64,000 bases of DNA from Pempheris klunzingeri (lineage: Eukaryota; Chordata; Actinopteri; Acropomatiformes; Pempheridae). The DNA lies in assembly GCF_042242105.1 (NCBI RefSeq), contig NC_092028.1, positions 10,959,338-11,023,337 of the forward strand, read 5' to 3'. The number at the start of each line of letters is the position of its first letter. Position 1 is the first letter of the stretch. Made by a program: the position numbers and the translations under genes. Shown here piece by piece: positions 12,201 through 25,100 of the stretch. The notes below the pieces were generated by a model. That model saw only the letters and a list, made by a program, of their open reading frames with translations, was not told the DNA's origin and did no database searches.

Positions 12201-15160
12201 AAATGTCTATTGTGTGCAGTAAGAAATAGTCCTTAGTGTCGCTTATCCAACATGCAAATATATTTGGTGACACTAACAGCAGACATGTTGTACCTTCATG
12301 TGCATTTTAGATCTGTGTGGAGAGCAGTATTGCTCTGTGTTCACCTTTCTCCTTGTTCCTATTATTGTGCCATGCCTGCGTATTGCAGCATTTGTGAAAT
12401 TCACATTACTTGAATTACAGTTAATTATGTAACTGCACAATCATTTTAATTCATTAACTGAAGTTGATAATTATTCAAAATGTCATCAGACACATTTGCT
12501 GCTTTGTTGAGCACGCGCCACATTTACATTGTGTTCCATCTTTTACAAGGTGTCACTGAAGCGATACGACACTTTGCAATGATGGTACAGTAAATAGAAT
12601 AATCTTTTATTCTTCTATTCATTTACTCCCGTGATTGAGTCTGATCTTTTGAGTTCCTTTGAAAATTTTGGGAATCAACAAAGACCTCAAAGGTGACACC
12701 CTGCCTCGTTACCTCTGACTCGAATTCTTCTTTGCATGAAGTACGGTGCTGTGGTGCTGTGAAAAACAAATGTAGTAGTGCAGTCATTTCCACTGACACA
12801 CGAATGAAATATTGACTGTTAAATCTAACTCCACTTTATTGTTTTCTGTCCTCTTCTTCAGATGCTTCCCGGCTTTGAGAACCTACTGTTTGCCCACTCC
12901 AGCTGGTACACATACGCTGCGACAATGCGAATCTACAAACACTGGGATTTCCGTGTCAGTGAGCCCCACACAGCCACTGGGAAACTGTCCTTCAGCAGCT
13001 ACCCTGGTATGTAGGCCCCAGGAATTCTCCTTAACAAGAAGGACAGCAGTGAAATTGCAGCTATTTGCAATCACAATTACTCGCAACTGTGGCTTGTTTG
13101 TGACAATTGTCAGAAATGGTCTCGGCTTGTCTTTTTCTTCAGGTTTCCTGGTGTCTCTGGACGACTTCTACCTCTTGGGCAGTGGTCTGATGATGACCCA
13201 GACCACTAACAATGTCTTCAACTCCTCTCTTTTTCACTCAATCACCTCCAACAGCCTGCTGTCATGGCAGAGGGTCAGGCTGGCTCACAGTTTGGCCCAT
13301 ACTGGAGAAGAATGGGCCAAAACCTTCTCCAAGTACAACTCAGGTGAATGATTATATGTTTTTATAGCACTAAACACAGTTACAAATCATTTTACAAGAC
13401 AGCAGTAACCCCAAGAAACGAACATGTGTAATATAATCCAAGAGGTCAATTATAGTTAATTAAAGGCTATTTTATTCAGGTGAAACAAGCACTAAATGAA
13501 TGTGTACTTTACACTACTGCCAGCCTTTCTCCAACTCCAACAACAATTCTAAATCTGTGGGGTACTCTTTTAAAACCTGAACCGTCCAGCTAGGTTCAAG
13601 TCAAGATTTGAAAGAGGTAATAAATCCACAATCTGAATCTTTAACATTGTGATTGTTAATTCATCACCGTAAGCATCATTTGTTTGGTTTTGTTTCTGTC
13701 ATTTCACATTACATGCGTGCTAATGCAGCTGAAAGTACAAACTGAGTTGAAGCCTGTGTCATGCAAAACTTAATGGACATTGTGAAAAGGATTTTAAAAA
13801 TCTGAATATTTTAGGCTTACCCTCCTTGTGGAGAGTGTCAATGACTACTGAACCAGACTGAGAGGCCTTTTAATGGGTCAGGAAACTTTTGCAGGTGTTT
13901 TGAATTAATTAGCTGATCAGAGTGCGACACAGTGAGTCTACAATATTGAACTTTTTCACCATATTCTAATTTTATGAGATACTGAATTTGGGGTTTTCAT
14001 GAGCCACAATCATCCCAATTAAAATAAAGGCTTGAGATATTTCATTTTGTGTGTAATGAATCTATATAGTATATGGGTTTCACTTCACGATATTCTAATT
14101 TTTTGAGATGCACCTGTATGTGAATTGGGCAACTTGAAGGATAAACTCCCGTTACCTTACTGACATTTTTGCTCAACTCTTTCTCCTCAACTCTTGCAGG
14201 TACCTACAATAACCAGTACATGGTGTTGGACAGGAGCAAAGTGAAGCTGGGCCACAGTGTTGATAATGGGGCTCTGACTGTGGTGGAGCAGATCCCGGGA
14301 CTGGTGGAGTACTCCGACCAGACACAGGCCCTGCGCAGAGGTAACAGCAAATCGTCTTTTCTGTTCTTTGATTCTTTTGGGCATTCGCAGAGTTTTCATT
14401 TCAGCTGCCTCTGTTTATGGCAGGTTACTGGCCGTCCTACAACATTCCCTTCCACCAAAAGATCTACATGCTGAGTGGTTATGGAGAAATGTGGAAGGAG
14501 TATGGAGAGGACTTTTCTTATGATCTCTGTTCCAGAGCCAAGATCTTCCGCCGTGACCAGGCTGATGTCAAGGACCTGAACTCCTTGAAGCACATCATGA
14601 GATTCAATGGTGTGTGACTGTGTCTCATTTTTTCAATATAGCTCACATTGAGCTGGTTCCCCATATCAACTGGAATCTGCTTTTTCTTTTTAAATATGTT
14701 TGATTATTTATTTTTCCCATCACTATTTATCCCCCAGTTGTACACGTTATGCTTGTTCTCAGACTTCAAGAAAGATCCATACTCCAAAGGTGACCCCTGC
14801 AAGTCCATCTGCTGTCGTAATGACCTGAGGGCAGAGAGGCCTTCACCAGAAGGTTGCTATGACACTAAGGTACTTCCCTGTAACCATGGTGATCTTGTAT
14901 TACTGTAACAGAGGTCACTTAGGTTTTGTAAAATCAAATGCTTTTTAGCACAGCTCAGATGTCCTGTGTTGTTCTTCATTCAGGTAACAGATTTCCATCT
15001 GGCTGGGGACTTCAGTGCGGAGGCGGTGAACGGGCCAACGACACAGGACGGACTCCCACCGTTCATTTGGGATGAATTCAGCACCATCAGCCACCAGGGC
15101 CTGCCACAGTACTACAACTTCACCTTCATCAGGATGCAGCCTCTTCTCTTCAGTCCATGA
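9237..15160 (+). CDS. plbd1: Phospholipase B-like 1 (lysosomal, N-terminal nucleophile fold)
   Basis: Secreted or lysosomal amidase/phospholipase B-like hydrolase of the PLBD (lamina ancestor-like) family, which matures by self-cleavage in front of a nucleophile Cys. Eleven exons: 9237-9306, 9883-10105, 10256-10339, 10656-10797, 11605-11745, 12862-13006, 13143-13343, 14200-14340, 14424-14609, 14763-14869, 14984-15160. They total 1617 bp (538 aa; human is about 553). Residues 1-22 form a signal peptide ([20 protein letters not shown]). The probable nucleophile is Cys215 in [10 protein letters not shown]. Other family blocks seen are [28 protein letters not shown] and YNNQYMVLD. Several N-glycosylation sequons are present (NDT, NKS, NFT). 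The start is set by the signal peptide. The gene is complete and all phases agree. Confidence 0.95.
13940..14120. repeat. Dispersed teleost repeat in plbd1 intron 7
   Basis: The block ends with TTTTTTGAGATGCACCTGTA and contains two copies of ATATTCTAATTTT (one ending ATGAGATACTGAATTTGG). I recognise this as a high-copy interspersed repeat of fish genomes; its class is not certain from this fragment. Confidence 0.6.
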
Positions 15161-15944
15161 GGTGTGTGGGTGAGTGTGGGTGAAACAGAGAGAGATGGTC
15201 TCTGTGTCACGTTTTCAGAGTAATGAACGATGAGAATCAAAAGTACAATCTCAGCATCTGATTTTTATTTTAACTATTGCTTTCAGTTCAGATTGCGTCC
15301 CACCTAAAAAAAAATTTTTCTTACATTTTTACATTTACAGTACCTATTTTCACCTGATAAAATGCAAATTGTCAAACTGCCAATCAGATTTTAAATCTGT
15401 ATTTTAGCAAGTAGATGTCTCAGTGTTGGGTGGATGATACAGTATACAGATACAGTAGAACCCAATCATATTTTTAGGTTTTCTGCCTATTTGCGCCTTG
15501 AACAGTGACTTTATGATTTTACAAAATGCAGAATGAGTCCATTTAATCAGTGGTTATGCCGTCTTAAATCCCTTTTAAATGCTTGAATGTCTTCATATAT
15601 GTGAACACTATCATTTGAATGGTAAATGAAACAATCGATGCTGAACTCAGGGCTGTGGATCTTCTCTGTGATTTATGTGAATCTATTTCTCACACTGCAA
15701 AATGAAAATATCTCAGGTTTGTATTTTTGTATAAGCCTGTGTTTCTTATGTAATATGATGCTCAGTACTGTCTATCTGAGTCATGCTGTTATTTCATGTG
15801 TTAATTTTAAATTAAATTTTTACAATTTTACCACTACAGTCCTGTCTTTTATCTATGCCTCGCCTGCAACAGTGAATCTGCTTTGGCTACACTGAACACA
15901 TAACATATACATAACAATTCAGGTCATTACACATGACCTAATTT
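15161..15944 (+). other. plbd1 3' UTR and flanking non-coding DNA
   Basis: A/T-rich sequence after the plbd1 stop, without a credible coding exon. A variant poly(A) hexamer ATTAAA occurs at 15811-15816; no canonical AATAAA was noticed. Confidence 0.4.
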
Positions 15945-16625
15945 GTTGTGCATTTATTCATCCATAATCATCTGCTTTGTCTGGGGTCGGGTCGCAGTGG
16001 TAACAGGTCAAGCAGGGCACTCCACAGGTCCAACGCTTTCCAGCTCCTCCTGGGGGATCCCAAGGTTTTCCCAGGCCAGATGAGATATGTAATCCATCCA
16101 GCGAGTTTTGGGTCTGCCTTGGGGTCTCCTCCCGGTGGGATGCGCCCAGGAGACATCCTGACCAGATGCCCGAACCACCTCAACTGGCTTCTTTTAATGC
16201 TCTATTCTGAGCCCCTGTTCTGATGCCCAAGCTCCTCACCCTGTCTCCAAGCCCAGACACTCTACAGAGGAAACTCATTTCAGCTGTTTGTTTCCTCAAT
16301 CTTGTTCTTTTGGTCATCACCCAGAACTCATGACAATAGGTGAGGACTGGAATTAAGTTCAACTGGTAAATCAAGAGCTCCCAACCCAGAAGAAAAATCC
16401 ACCAGCAGTGAACCATGGCCTCTTAGAGGTGTTGACCTAGAGACTAGAGGTGCTGACTCTCATCCCGACCACTTCACAGGTCACGGTCTGAGGAAGCCAA
16501 CAGAGCCACATCATCTGCAAAAAGCAGAGATGCAATCTCCAAACCGGACACTCTCCTCACCTTGGCTGTACCTTGAGATCCTGTCCATGAATCACAAACA
16601 GGATCGGTGACAAGGGGCAGCCTTG
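15945..16625 (-). mobile_element. 3' fragment of a LINE (non-LTR retrotransposon), decayed
   Basis: On the minus strand the segment at about 16500-16530 reads SLLFADDVALLA, the reverse-transcriptase FADD catalytic motif. The end of the ORF (15968-16183) reads RWFGHLVRMSPGR followed by a YLIWPGKTLG-like block, the C-terminal signature of a fish LINE family, and ends at a stop just before an ATGGATGA-like tail. In-frame stops and frame changes lie between these parts. It is a dead, 5'-truncated copy, and the clade is not assigned. Confidence 0.75.
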
Positions 16626-16826
16626 GCAGAGTCCAAAACCCACTGAGAATGCACTTGACTTTGTGCCAAGAATGCGTACACCGTTCTCACTTTAATTATA
16701 CTGGGACTAATTATACTGGGGTTTTTTGAATCGCGATTTGATGTTTTTGAAGCCTGTCCTGTAGAACTGAGAAAGTTGAAAGTCAAGATCTCTTTGTTTT
16801 TGAAACAGAAACACAAAATATCTCTT

Positions 16827-16828
<2 letters not shown>

Positions 16829-16865
<37 letters not shown>
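16829..16865. repeat. (TC)n microsatellite
   Basis: A pure TC run of about 18 units. The remaining stretch 16626-17788, up to the BAFF-receptor start, holds no other feature I can support. Confidence 0.85.
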
Positions 16866-16869
<4 letters not shown>

Positions 16870-17788
16870 GCACCCCCAGGGAGACTTTGGTTGCATTCAA
16901 ATACTCCTTCTTGCTGAGAAAGGTTCCTAACTTAGTGAAACAACCTGGACATATTTATGTTTTAGCCATGATAACACCTTATAACCAGAGTTATCTAAAT
17001 ACCAAGGAAGGGTGGTTCAGTGCTTCCTTTATCATCTCCTTCAGCATTGGACACACAGGACTGTCCCATCCTTTAGGAAAGGAAAGGAAGTAATAATTAA
17101 GCATTTTTCTCTCATGCCATAACATTTAATATACTTTTATGTTCTGAACTTTCAAAATGGTTGAAGTGAAGATAAGTTGTAGCACAACTTCTTTGACAAG
17201 CTGGAAGCCCCTTTGCTGTTGGTTTTTACAGAGAGTTAATGATTTTAGTGTTTCCTTTGCAGCCCATGGTCCTTGCATCTCTCACAGAAAGATCCAGTGT
17301 AATAAACATGAGAAACAACATTTGTTCTGGATGTGTTAATGTGCAAACAAAAATGTAGACGTGAAGTTCCTTAATTATTCATTCACTGTACAAAATTGTC
17401 CTGGTGTTGCAGAGGTGACAGCCGCTGGTTTGGGGCTGACACCTCTGCTACCACTCTGTCCCTGTAAAGATTACCTCCATGTTCATCCCTTCGCTCAAGT
17501 GGTGGTAGTGGCGCCGGCACTAGATTTTTTACTAAGTCCTTATGGATTCTCTGTCACATCTTTCCTTGACCTCACAATGTTTTCCACTGAGATTTAGAAA
17601 ATGAGGTAAGGCATACTATTAGAACGCAGCCGTACCCTTTCCTGTGAAATGGAGGAAGTGAAACATCTGTTAGGCTCTCTTGCAGCTCTCAGTTTTTTGC
17701 CACATTTTTTGGTTTGTTTGTGTTACACACAAGTATAGAGGAGAGTAATACAGGAACGGGTCTCCACATTGCTCAGTCCACTTCAGCC

Positions 17789-20351
17789 ATGGCCAAGAAG
17801 AACTGTCCCCCTGGCACTAAATGGGACAGCCTCGTCACCGAATGTTTGGTCGTCTGGACGGATATCACACCTGAACCTGAACCTGATCCTGAACCTGAAC
17901 CTGACCCACCAACAGGTGAGTTTAACTGAACCTCTCTGGACAGTTTATCTTTTTTTTTAATCTCTCCTGAGCAGAGTTGGTCTGTCAAAGCCTGCTGTTA
18001 TTCTCAAAACCTATTTTGACCTTGTTTTAGCTTTGTACTTTTTTTATTTATTAACTTGTGTTTTACAGCTGTTGAGAATGTAAGGTGTTGTAGTCAACAT
18101 GTAGTTCAATCTGTTTCACTCAGAGCCAGCTGTATCGATGCAGTTGAGAGTTACGGCCTCTGCTGCTCAGGCCGACTCAGTGATGGTGCTGAGTCTGTCT
18201 CTGTGGATCTTTGTGGTGCTGGCCATATTGGGGTCCATCCTGGCTCTGGCTTTCTGGCTTATCATATACAGACGACCGACTAGGCGCAGCAACACCCTAG
18301 GTAAGGACAACTGACATTGATGATTATATGACAGTATTTTTGTTTCAGTGAGTTTTGAATTGATTCTACATAATAGCCACACATATCCCAGCACAGCTGA
18401 AAAGAGCATTTCTTCAGCATTCTTTAAGGCCTCGCTTTTCTGGATTGTTTGAGGGTCACATGATGGTTGAAATGCTGTCTCAGAAGCTTTAGAGCAATTC
18501 ATTTTAAAATATTGGCATTTACAATCAGCTATTTGTGCCTTTATTCTGTCAATATTAAGATTTTAGCATCTAAACTGGGTTAACTGTCCATATAGATGCA
18601 GCTGCAAGACATATGTTAGTCACAGTATAGTCCTACACAGAGTCACATCAGATGCTACAATGTGTCAAGTGAAGGAATTTAAGCCACAGATATAATAATT
18701 TCAGAAATAATACTCGATCCTTCATGTCTTGAAATAAATCTCCCTCCTGTTATTTATTCTACATTAGAGCAAGATGTAGTTTTTTTTAAATGTATATCCA
18801 GTGTTAGCCAATTCTCTTAGTGTCAACGAGGGATCTGACATGTAGAGCAGGCATCTAAGAGTAGTGTGGAGGAAGTGGGGTTGCAGGCAGGCAAGTGATG
18901 AAGTGTGACGTTCATCACAGTAGAAACTCCACCGTTTCTGTTCTCTTCTTCTCAGCCGTCCCATGGGTCAGCCCCACTCTCTTACCAGCTATTCTGGTCT
19001 CAACACACATCCGTTGGTTAGCCAGAACAAATTAGGTCCCCATACAACCTTGAAAACACAAACTGACAAAAAGACAGACAGGTCCTAACAGAAGAATAGC
19101 TTTAGCTCAGTCATACACCACCCTTATGTATGAGACATCGTCTTGTATTCATAGAGATGAATATTTGAAAGCTGCCGATGTCTGTGTTTTTTTTACTTTG
19201 TGAAACATACTTAATAAACAGCAACTCATTTCAATGCCCCCTGTGCTGGTAAAAGCCTGGATCAGGCTGAAAAGCTTGATCTTTTATGCTTTTGTACAAG
19301 ATAAAAATTTGCCAGCATGATCATGACTACAGTTTTGACTGCAGTCTTGACCCAGTTTAATAAGATTTTAAAAAATCACACTACTGAGGAGAAACTAGAT
19401 TCACCTTCAATTGCATGCCCTTGTCTGATTAAATTGTCTGTCAATAGACTTTCATCAACAGGACAACCAGGAATGTAAAAAACTAGACTAGTGGAGGTAT
19501 TCAGCTTTGTCATCGTAGTAATAGTGAAACACAGCATTGTTTTACATGTGATAGAATACAAGAGTTTGGTGTTTAGCTTGTAATATTTAACAGTAAATAT
19601 CGATGGTTTAATTATGATGTAAAATGATCCTGGTTGATTTTGGTTTTTGTTTTTTTTTATTTTCAGGTCTTTTTTTTCAAAGGTGGTCAGGTTTTAATTT
19701 TTAGACCTAGATCCTTCAGTAGAGGTTTAATATGTTGGTATACTGGATGTGTGTGGTTACAGGACATTTGATGGTCATAGTGTATTCTGTATTATAAGAC
19801 CATAATGCTTCCTTTTCTCTTTTGTCCACTATATATTGAATGGTTTTCATAACTAAAAATAAATGGTAACTGTGATCAATGTCAGTGTTTAGAGCTTCAA
19901 TTAGTTGTAAAATCTAAATGTGTGTAAAAGGGGATCCTTTTACACACAAGATATTTAATTCAATTTGAATGTTCAGTGAGATTTGAATGTTCAGTGAGAT
20001 TTGAATATGCAGTGACGCACTCATGGTTTGTTTGTTCGTGTTGCAGAGGATGCCGGGCTGCAACAGGAACCTCTTCAGAAAACAGAGCCACCTGTGATAA
20101 TCTACCCACTGCCCCCGGAAAGAAACAGTCATGCAGCTAGGGCCCCCTCAGCTTGTCCTCATTTTCACCTTGGTGGCCAAACAGGCTCAAAGTGGGAGGA
20201 GGGCTTCATCGCTTACAGGGACTCTGCAAAGCATGTTGGAACAGAGGGGGGTGGAGGGCTGCCTGCTTGTAGCATGATGAGGGAACACAGGATCCCACTT
20301 CCTGCCACAGAGCTGGGTGGCACTGCTTTAGTTACAACTAAAACTGTGTAG
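17789..20351 (+). CDS. tnfrsf13c: BAFF receptor (TNF receptor superfamily member 13C)
   Basis: Type III single-pass receptor for BAFF, needed for B-cell survival; it signals through TRAF3 and non-canonical NF-kB. Three exons: 17789-17915, 18124-18300, 20047-20351, giving 202 aa (human 184). Residues 6-19 form a minimal cysteine-rich ligand module with the D-x-L motif (Asp13-Ser14-Leu15) between Cys6 and Cys19. A Pro-Glu/Asp stalk follows (about 28-40), then a transmembrane helix (about 63-91) and a cytoplasmic tail. The last residues, PLPATELGGTALVTTKTV (185-202), match the end of human BAFF-R (PVPATELGSTELVTTKT), which contains the TRAF3 site; this fixes the identity. There is no signal peptide, as in the family. 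The ATG at 17789 has a strong Kozak context; an in-frame ATG at 17714 is possible but less likely. Confidence 0.9.
19963..20016. repeat. 18-bp tandem repeat, three copies, tnfrsf13c intron 2
   Basis: The unit ATTTGAATGTTCAGTGAG is repeated at 19963, 19981 and, with changes, 19999. It ends about 30 bp before the exon 3 acceptor. A perfect 12-bp hairpin (19920-19931 with 19936-19947) lies just upstream. Confidence 0.75.
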
Positions 20352-20484
<133 letters not shown>

Positions 20485-22158
20485 TGCAGGGGCTATCTTC
20501 AATGTTGGGGGCTACCCTCTGCTTTTTTTGGGACAGTGGTCTGGGTTTAGGTTAAGGTTAGGCAAGTCATGATTATGATTAAGGTTAGAATAACTCTCCA
20601 AGATTAATTCAAGTCTATTTAATCTCCGCAAAAGTTACCTAAGTAATTGTTTGTGTGTTGTTTAAAACTGTTCTTCACTGCAGACTGGCAAGTTTTCCCC
20701 TGTTTTTAATCCAGATTTTGGATACTTTTATTTTCTGACATGTTTATATGGTTTTTAAAGAATGCTTGACTTTTCTACAGCTGTTGTTTTATTTCTCTGC
20801 ACTGCTTGATAAAGTACAAGTGTTTTGGTGTAGATTGGTGTCCAATCATACAACATAAGACTTTCTATTGTTTTGTGTATTTTAGTGTTGTTAAATGACA
20901 AAACAAAGAAACTGCTCTGAATCTTGTGCCATTTTTCAAACATCATTTAATAAAACAAAACCACAATTGCCACTGAAATATTTCCGATGCGCTGAAAACA
21001 AGGTAGCATTGTTGTGATGTGAAAGAGAAATATTCTCAGTTCTCTGCTAAGTGCTGTCTGGATATAGCTTCACTGTCTTTGCAGCTGAAAAGGCTATTTA
21101 CATGGTAAATAATTTTGCTAAACTTTCTCAATTATTGAGCTTCCTACAGGCAACATCTAAATATAAATGGAGAACTGTTCAAAGGAAAGTCAAGTAGAGT
21201 ACATTCAATACTATCCATCATTATTTGGATTCCTTTTGGAGCCGACCGTGGATTCTCATGCTAAAATCCATGATGTGACAGTAACTGTGTATGAGTTATC
21301 ATTGTCCACAGTTCCTGAGCCACAACAAAGGCCAAAATGTGGCCTGCAACAGACTAGGTACTGCTTGTTCTTAGCAGTAGCCAATTGTCGGAAATGCCTT
21401 TTGCTACGTGATGTCAAGCTGAAGTTGTTGATGATTGCTGACCCTAATAGGAGTTAATAGGAGTGAAGAGTCAGCATGATGGTATTAAAACAGACAAGGC
21501 ATACAGGCATAAATGTGCACAGTAGTATGTGAGATTAGCTCCGGACAGGTGGCCAAATTCACACACGCACACACAACCAAATGCAACATCCCCTCCACGC
21601 TTATGCCTGGCAGTGATACCGATGCCCCATTTCACACAATGCTACTCTTGAGGTCAGTTTTGCCATTTGGTCATGCTCCTTTCTTATTCCCATGAATGGT
21701 GTGTATGGTGTAGAGTACAACACAGCTGCAGTGATGTCCTCAAAAAGAAAAAGCGTGAAAATATGTCCCTTCTACACAATAAAGGAGGAGGGGCTTTTTT
21801 TATAGCATTTCTTTCACCACAACAAAACATAACAAACTTCTTGAATGATGTATAATAGTTTCTGTGTGTGACTTTTTCCATTTCATGAAAAATTAGATTA
21901 ATAAACAGTTGAACATTTTATGTGGTATAGGGATGGGTATTCAGGGAGAAAGAGACAACTGAGACTCTGTGGCAGGCATATTTATCATTGTATCCACATA
22001 TAAGTCTCATTTTTACACATGCCTGCTTGTTCCACGGTTGCTTTACTGCCACGCCCTTAAATGAACAGAGCTGTCAGATGAAACCCAACAGTGCTGATTC
22101 AGACAGGTATAAGCTATGACACACTCCTTGGCCGATTGTACAGAAAGCTCCTCTGTAA
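20485..22158. other. tnfrsf13c 3' UTR and convergent spacer to gucy2c
   Basis: No coding exon is seen. An AATAAA at 20949-20954 is a fair poly(A) signal for tnfrsf13c on the plus strand. gucy2c ends at 22159 on the minus strand, so the two genes converge here. Confidence 0.5.
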
Positions 22159-25100
22159 TCACAGGTAGGTACTGGGGTTATCAGTCACAGCCAGGTGGAA
22201 GTACTCAGGCGAGCCCTCACCCTGAAGGCTGCTGTTGGTCTCCCTCCGACGGACTTTGGTGGACAAGGTCTTTTTGAAGCCCTCCCTCTTGTCACCGCGC
22301 TTCTCCAGCCTGGACACGATCATCTCTGCCAGGTCCTGCTGAAGGCGTTGGAAATTCTCCCTGTTACAGTAACATGAGGATTATTTTTGATTATGGATGC
22401 TAATGTGGGAAGATTAAAAAAAAAACACCAGAAGCCTGTCAAACTTTTACAGTTTCACCAAAAACAACAGTACACTTTATATTAATCCATGCACGTGAAG
22501 TGTGGGTTTTTTGTACATATCATCTAAAGAAATATAGATTTTATTATAGTCATGTCAAATCCCAAATTTTCTAACAAAGTATTTGTTGTTGTATTGGCTT
22601 TGGGGATTTTAAGGATTTTGGGGCCAGACAATGTCTCTCTAGGTGTTTTGCTTACGCTGTTGGTGGTGTCGGCAGGTTGTATTTTCCCCCAGTCACACCC
22701 GTTAACCAGTATGTCATCTCTTTGCCTTTGCCCTGTAGGTCAAGTACATACGGACACAGACACACACGGGAAATGAGAGTAGTAATCGCTATCTGTAGTA
22801 TGTAGGGTAAACCATACAGATAATGGTACAGATAGTACTCATATCCAGGCATTTACATCAAATGCCTGGAGATTATGAGTACATAAAAGCCAAAGCAAAC
22901 TGAGCTTACCTTCAGGTACGTCTCTCCTCTTTTTTCATACTCAAACTTGCAGTCTGTTCTCTGTAGGATGTTGATGGTGGACTGGCTGATGTGAATTCTC
23001 AGAGCTGCAAAGACAACATGAGAAAGAATCATGAAACCGTCAGCTTTTTTTTAACTCTGCAGAAATTAAGTTGTACCTAAACTGCCTTATTGTGACAATT
23101 TTAAACATGTGCTGTCTCTTACGCAGGCCTGTGGACTCCATGCGTGAAGCAGTGTTGACTGTATCTCCAAAAAGACAGTAGCGAGGCATCTTGTTCCCCA
23201 CCACTCCTGCTGCACAAGGTCCTACACACATATATAGGTAAAACAAGCATTAATGTCTTATTTTTCATTTTGAAAGAGTTAAACACAAAACAAATGAAAT
23301 GATTTTACACTCCCATTTATCTCCTCATGGCTCCTTCATTCTCAGATTATCTTATTTTCTCACTTCTCACACATTTGATTTCCCACATTCCGCATAAAAG
23401 TAAACTATGTTACCTGAATGCACACCAATACGTATCCACAGAGGGATGCCAGGCAGGTGCTGCAACTCAAAAGTCCCTACAAATTCCAGGATGTCCAGGG
23501 CCATGTGGGCAATGTCTACAGCGTGCCTGTTGCCATTGCGTTTAGGCAAACCTGATGCAACCATGTATGCATCTCCTATTGTCTCAACCTGAGAGACAAT
23601 GGATAAACAGCTTTAGTGATAGGAACATTATCTGTATTTAGAAAACAAGAAAATAGGGCCTAAATTCAGACTGTCACACTAAAGTACCTTGTAGACATCA
23701 TGGTGGTCAAGGATGCTATCAAAGTTCTTGTAGATGTTGTTGAGCATGTCAACCACCTCCATAGGAGTGCTGTAGTGGCAGAGGGTGGTGAATCCCACGA
23801 TGTCACTGAAATAGATGCTCACCTCCTCGAACAGCTCTGGTTCCACTCTGCCCGTCTCCTTCAGGGAACGTACCACTGGGCTGAGGAGATGCAGTTATAG
23901 TGGAAAATATCGATGTTAATTGTTGTCAGTTAGATTTACACGAAGGATATATTGCATGAACATGCAAATACAGCTTGAAAAGATGAAATAGAACAAACAT
24001 ACATAAAACTACACCTTGCTGTAGTCATTTTGCAGTTTACATCCATGTCTGTCCAGATTCATGTAACATATGTAATGAAGACTTTAAAGGAATAGTTCCT
24101 TAACTAAGTTGAGGGTCCAAGGAAAGAGCAAGTCGTTTGCTGTGCACATTGTGATATCTCTTGAGCAAAGTTTTGATGTCTGATATAGGGATATAAAAAC
24201 AGAATTGATTTGACTTGGCTTTGTTAACCAATTTAATCAATCATAATAGTGACTGTAAAAATGTTTTTAGTCGTGAGGCTCTAAAAATGTTACTGAATGA
24301 TGCATCAGCATGCACACACATGCATACACATTCATATACACATAAAGGGCATAGCTCTTGTTCTACCTACCTTTCTACTCTTTTCCTTTCTTTCATTTTC
24401 ACTTCAAGTCAGTAGATATGTTGGATCTAGGTGACGGCTTAGACAAGTCATAGATAATCTTGAATTTCTTCACCCCTTGGACAAGATATACCTTCAACTT
24501 CTATGGAAGCCAAGGCGTCCTAGACAATGCTATGTCTGATTCATTCTGAGAGGTTTATTGTTACTCATTGACAGGAGTGCTTTTGTCCTCCTTTTACACC
24601 CATAGTTACTACACCATAGAAGTGGCAATGGCCCAAGTCCCTCCTATACTAGTTCCAACATGACAGAAGCTGTTTTAAGTCTCCTCCTCACTCCCACACA
24701 CCCGATTCAAATATGGATGTAATACAGATGTTTCAAACACATCTTCAACCCAGCAGCAGAACTGTCTATACAATCACCACAGTCTCAAGGTGGACACCCA
24801 AAGTTAGTGTTACCAATGCTGAACAGCTAGTTACTAACTTTCTGTCATTAAAACTAAACAATCAGCTAGTACAGATTATAATGCTGTCTAGGGCAAACTG
24901 TAGACTTGGGAGATAAATCTTTATGGGCTTGTCAATACAAGTGATTCTTTTCACATTACACACTGTAATTTGGTCCTTAGTAAATTAGAAACATTTTTTA
25001 TCAGTGCAGCTTTACAACACACCCTGGCTTCCTGCTTCCCTCTGTAACATATCAGCAGATACAGTATAAACCTACCGAGGAAGTAGCATAAAGTTGAGGC

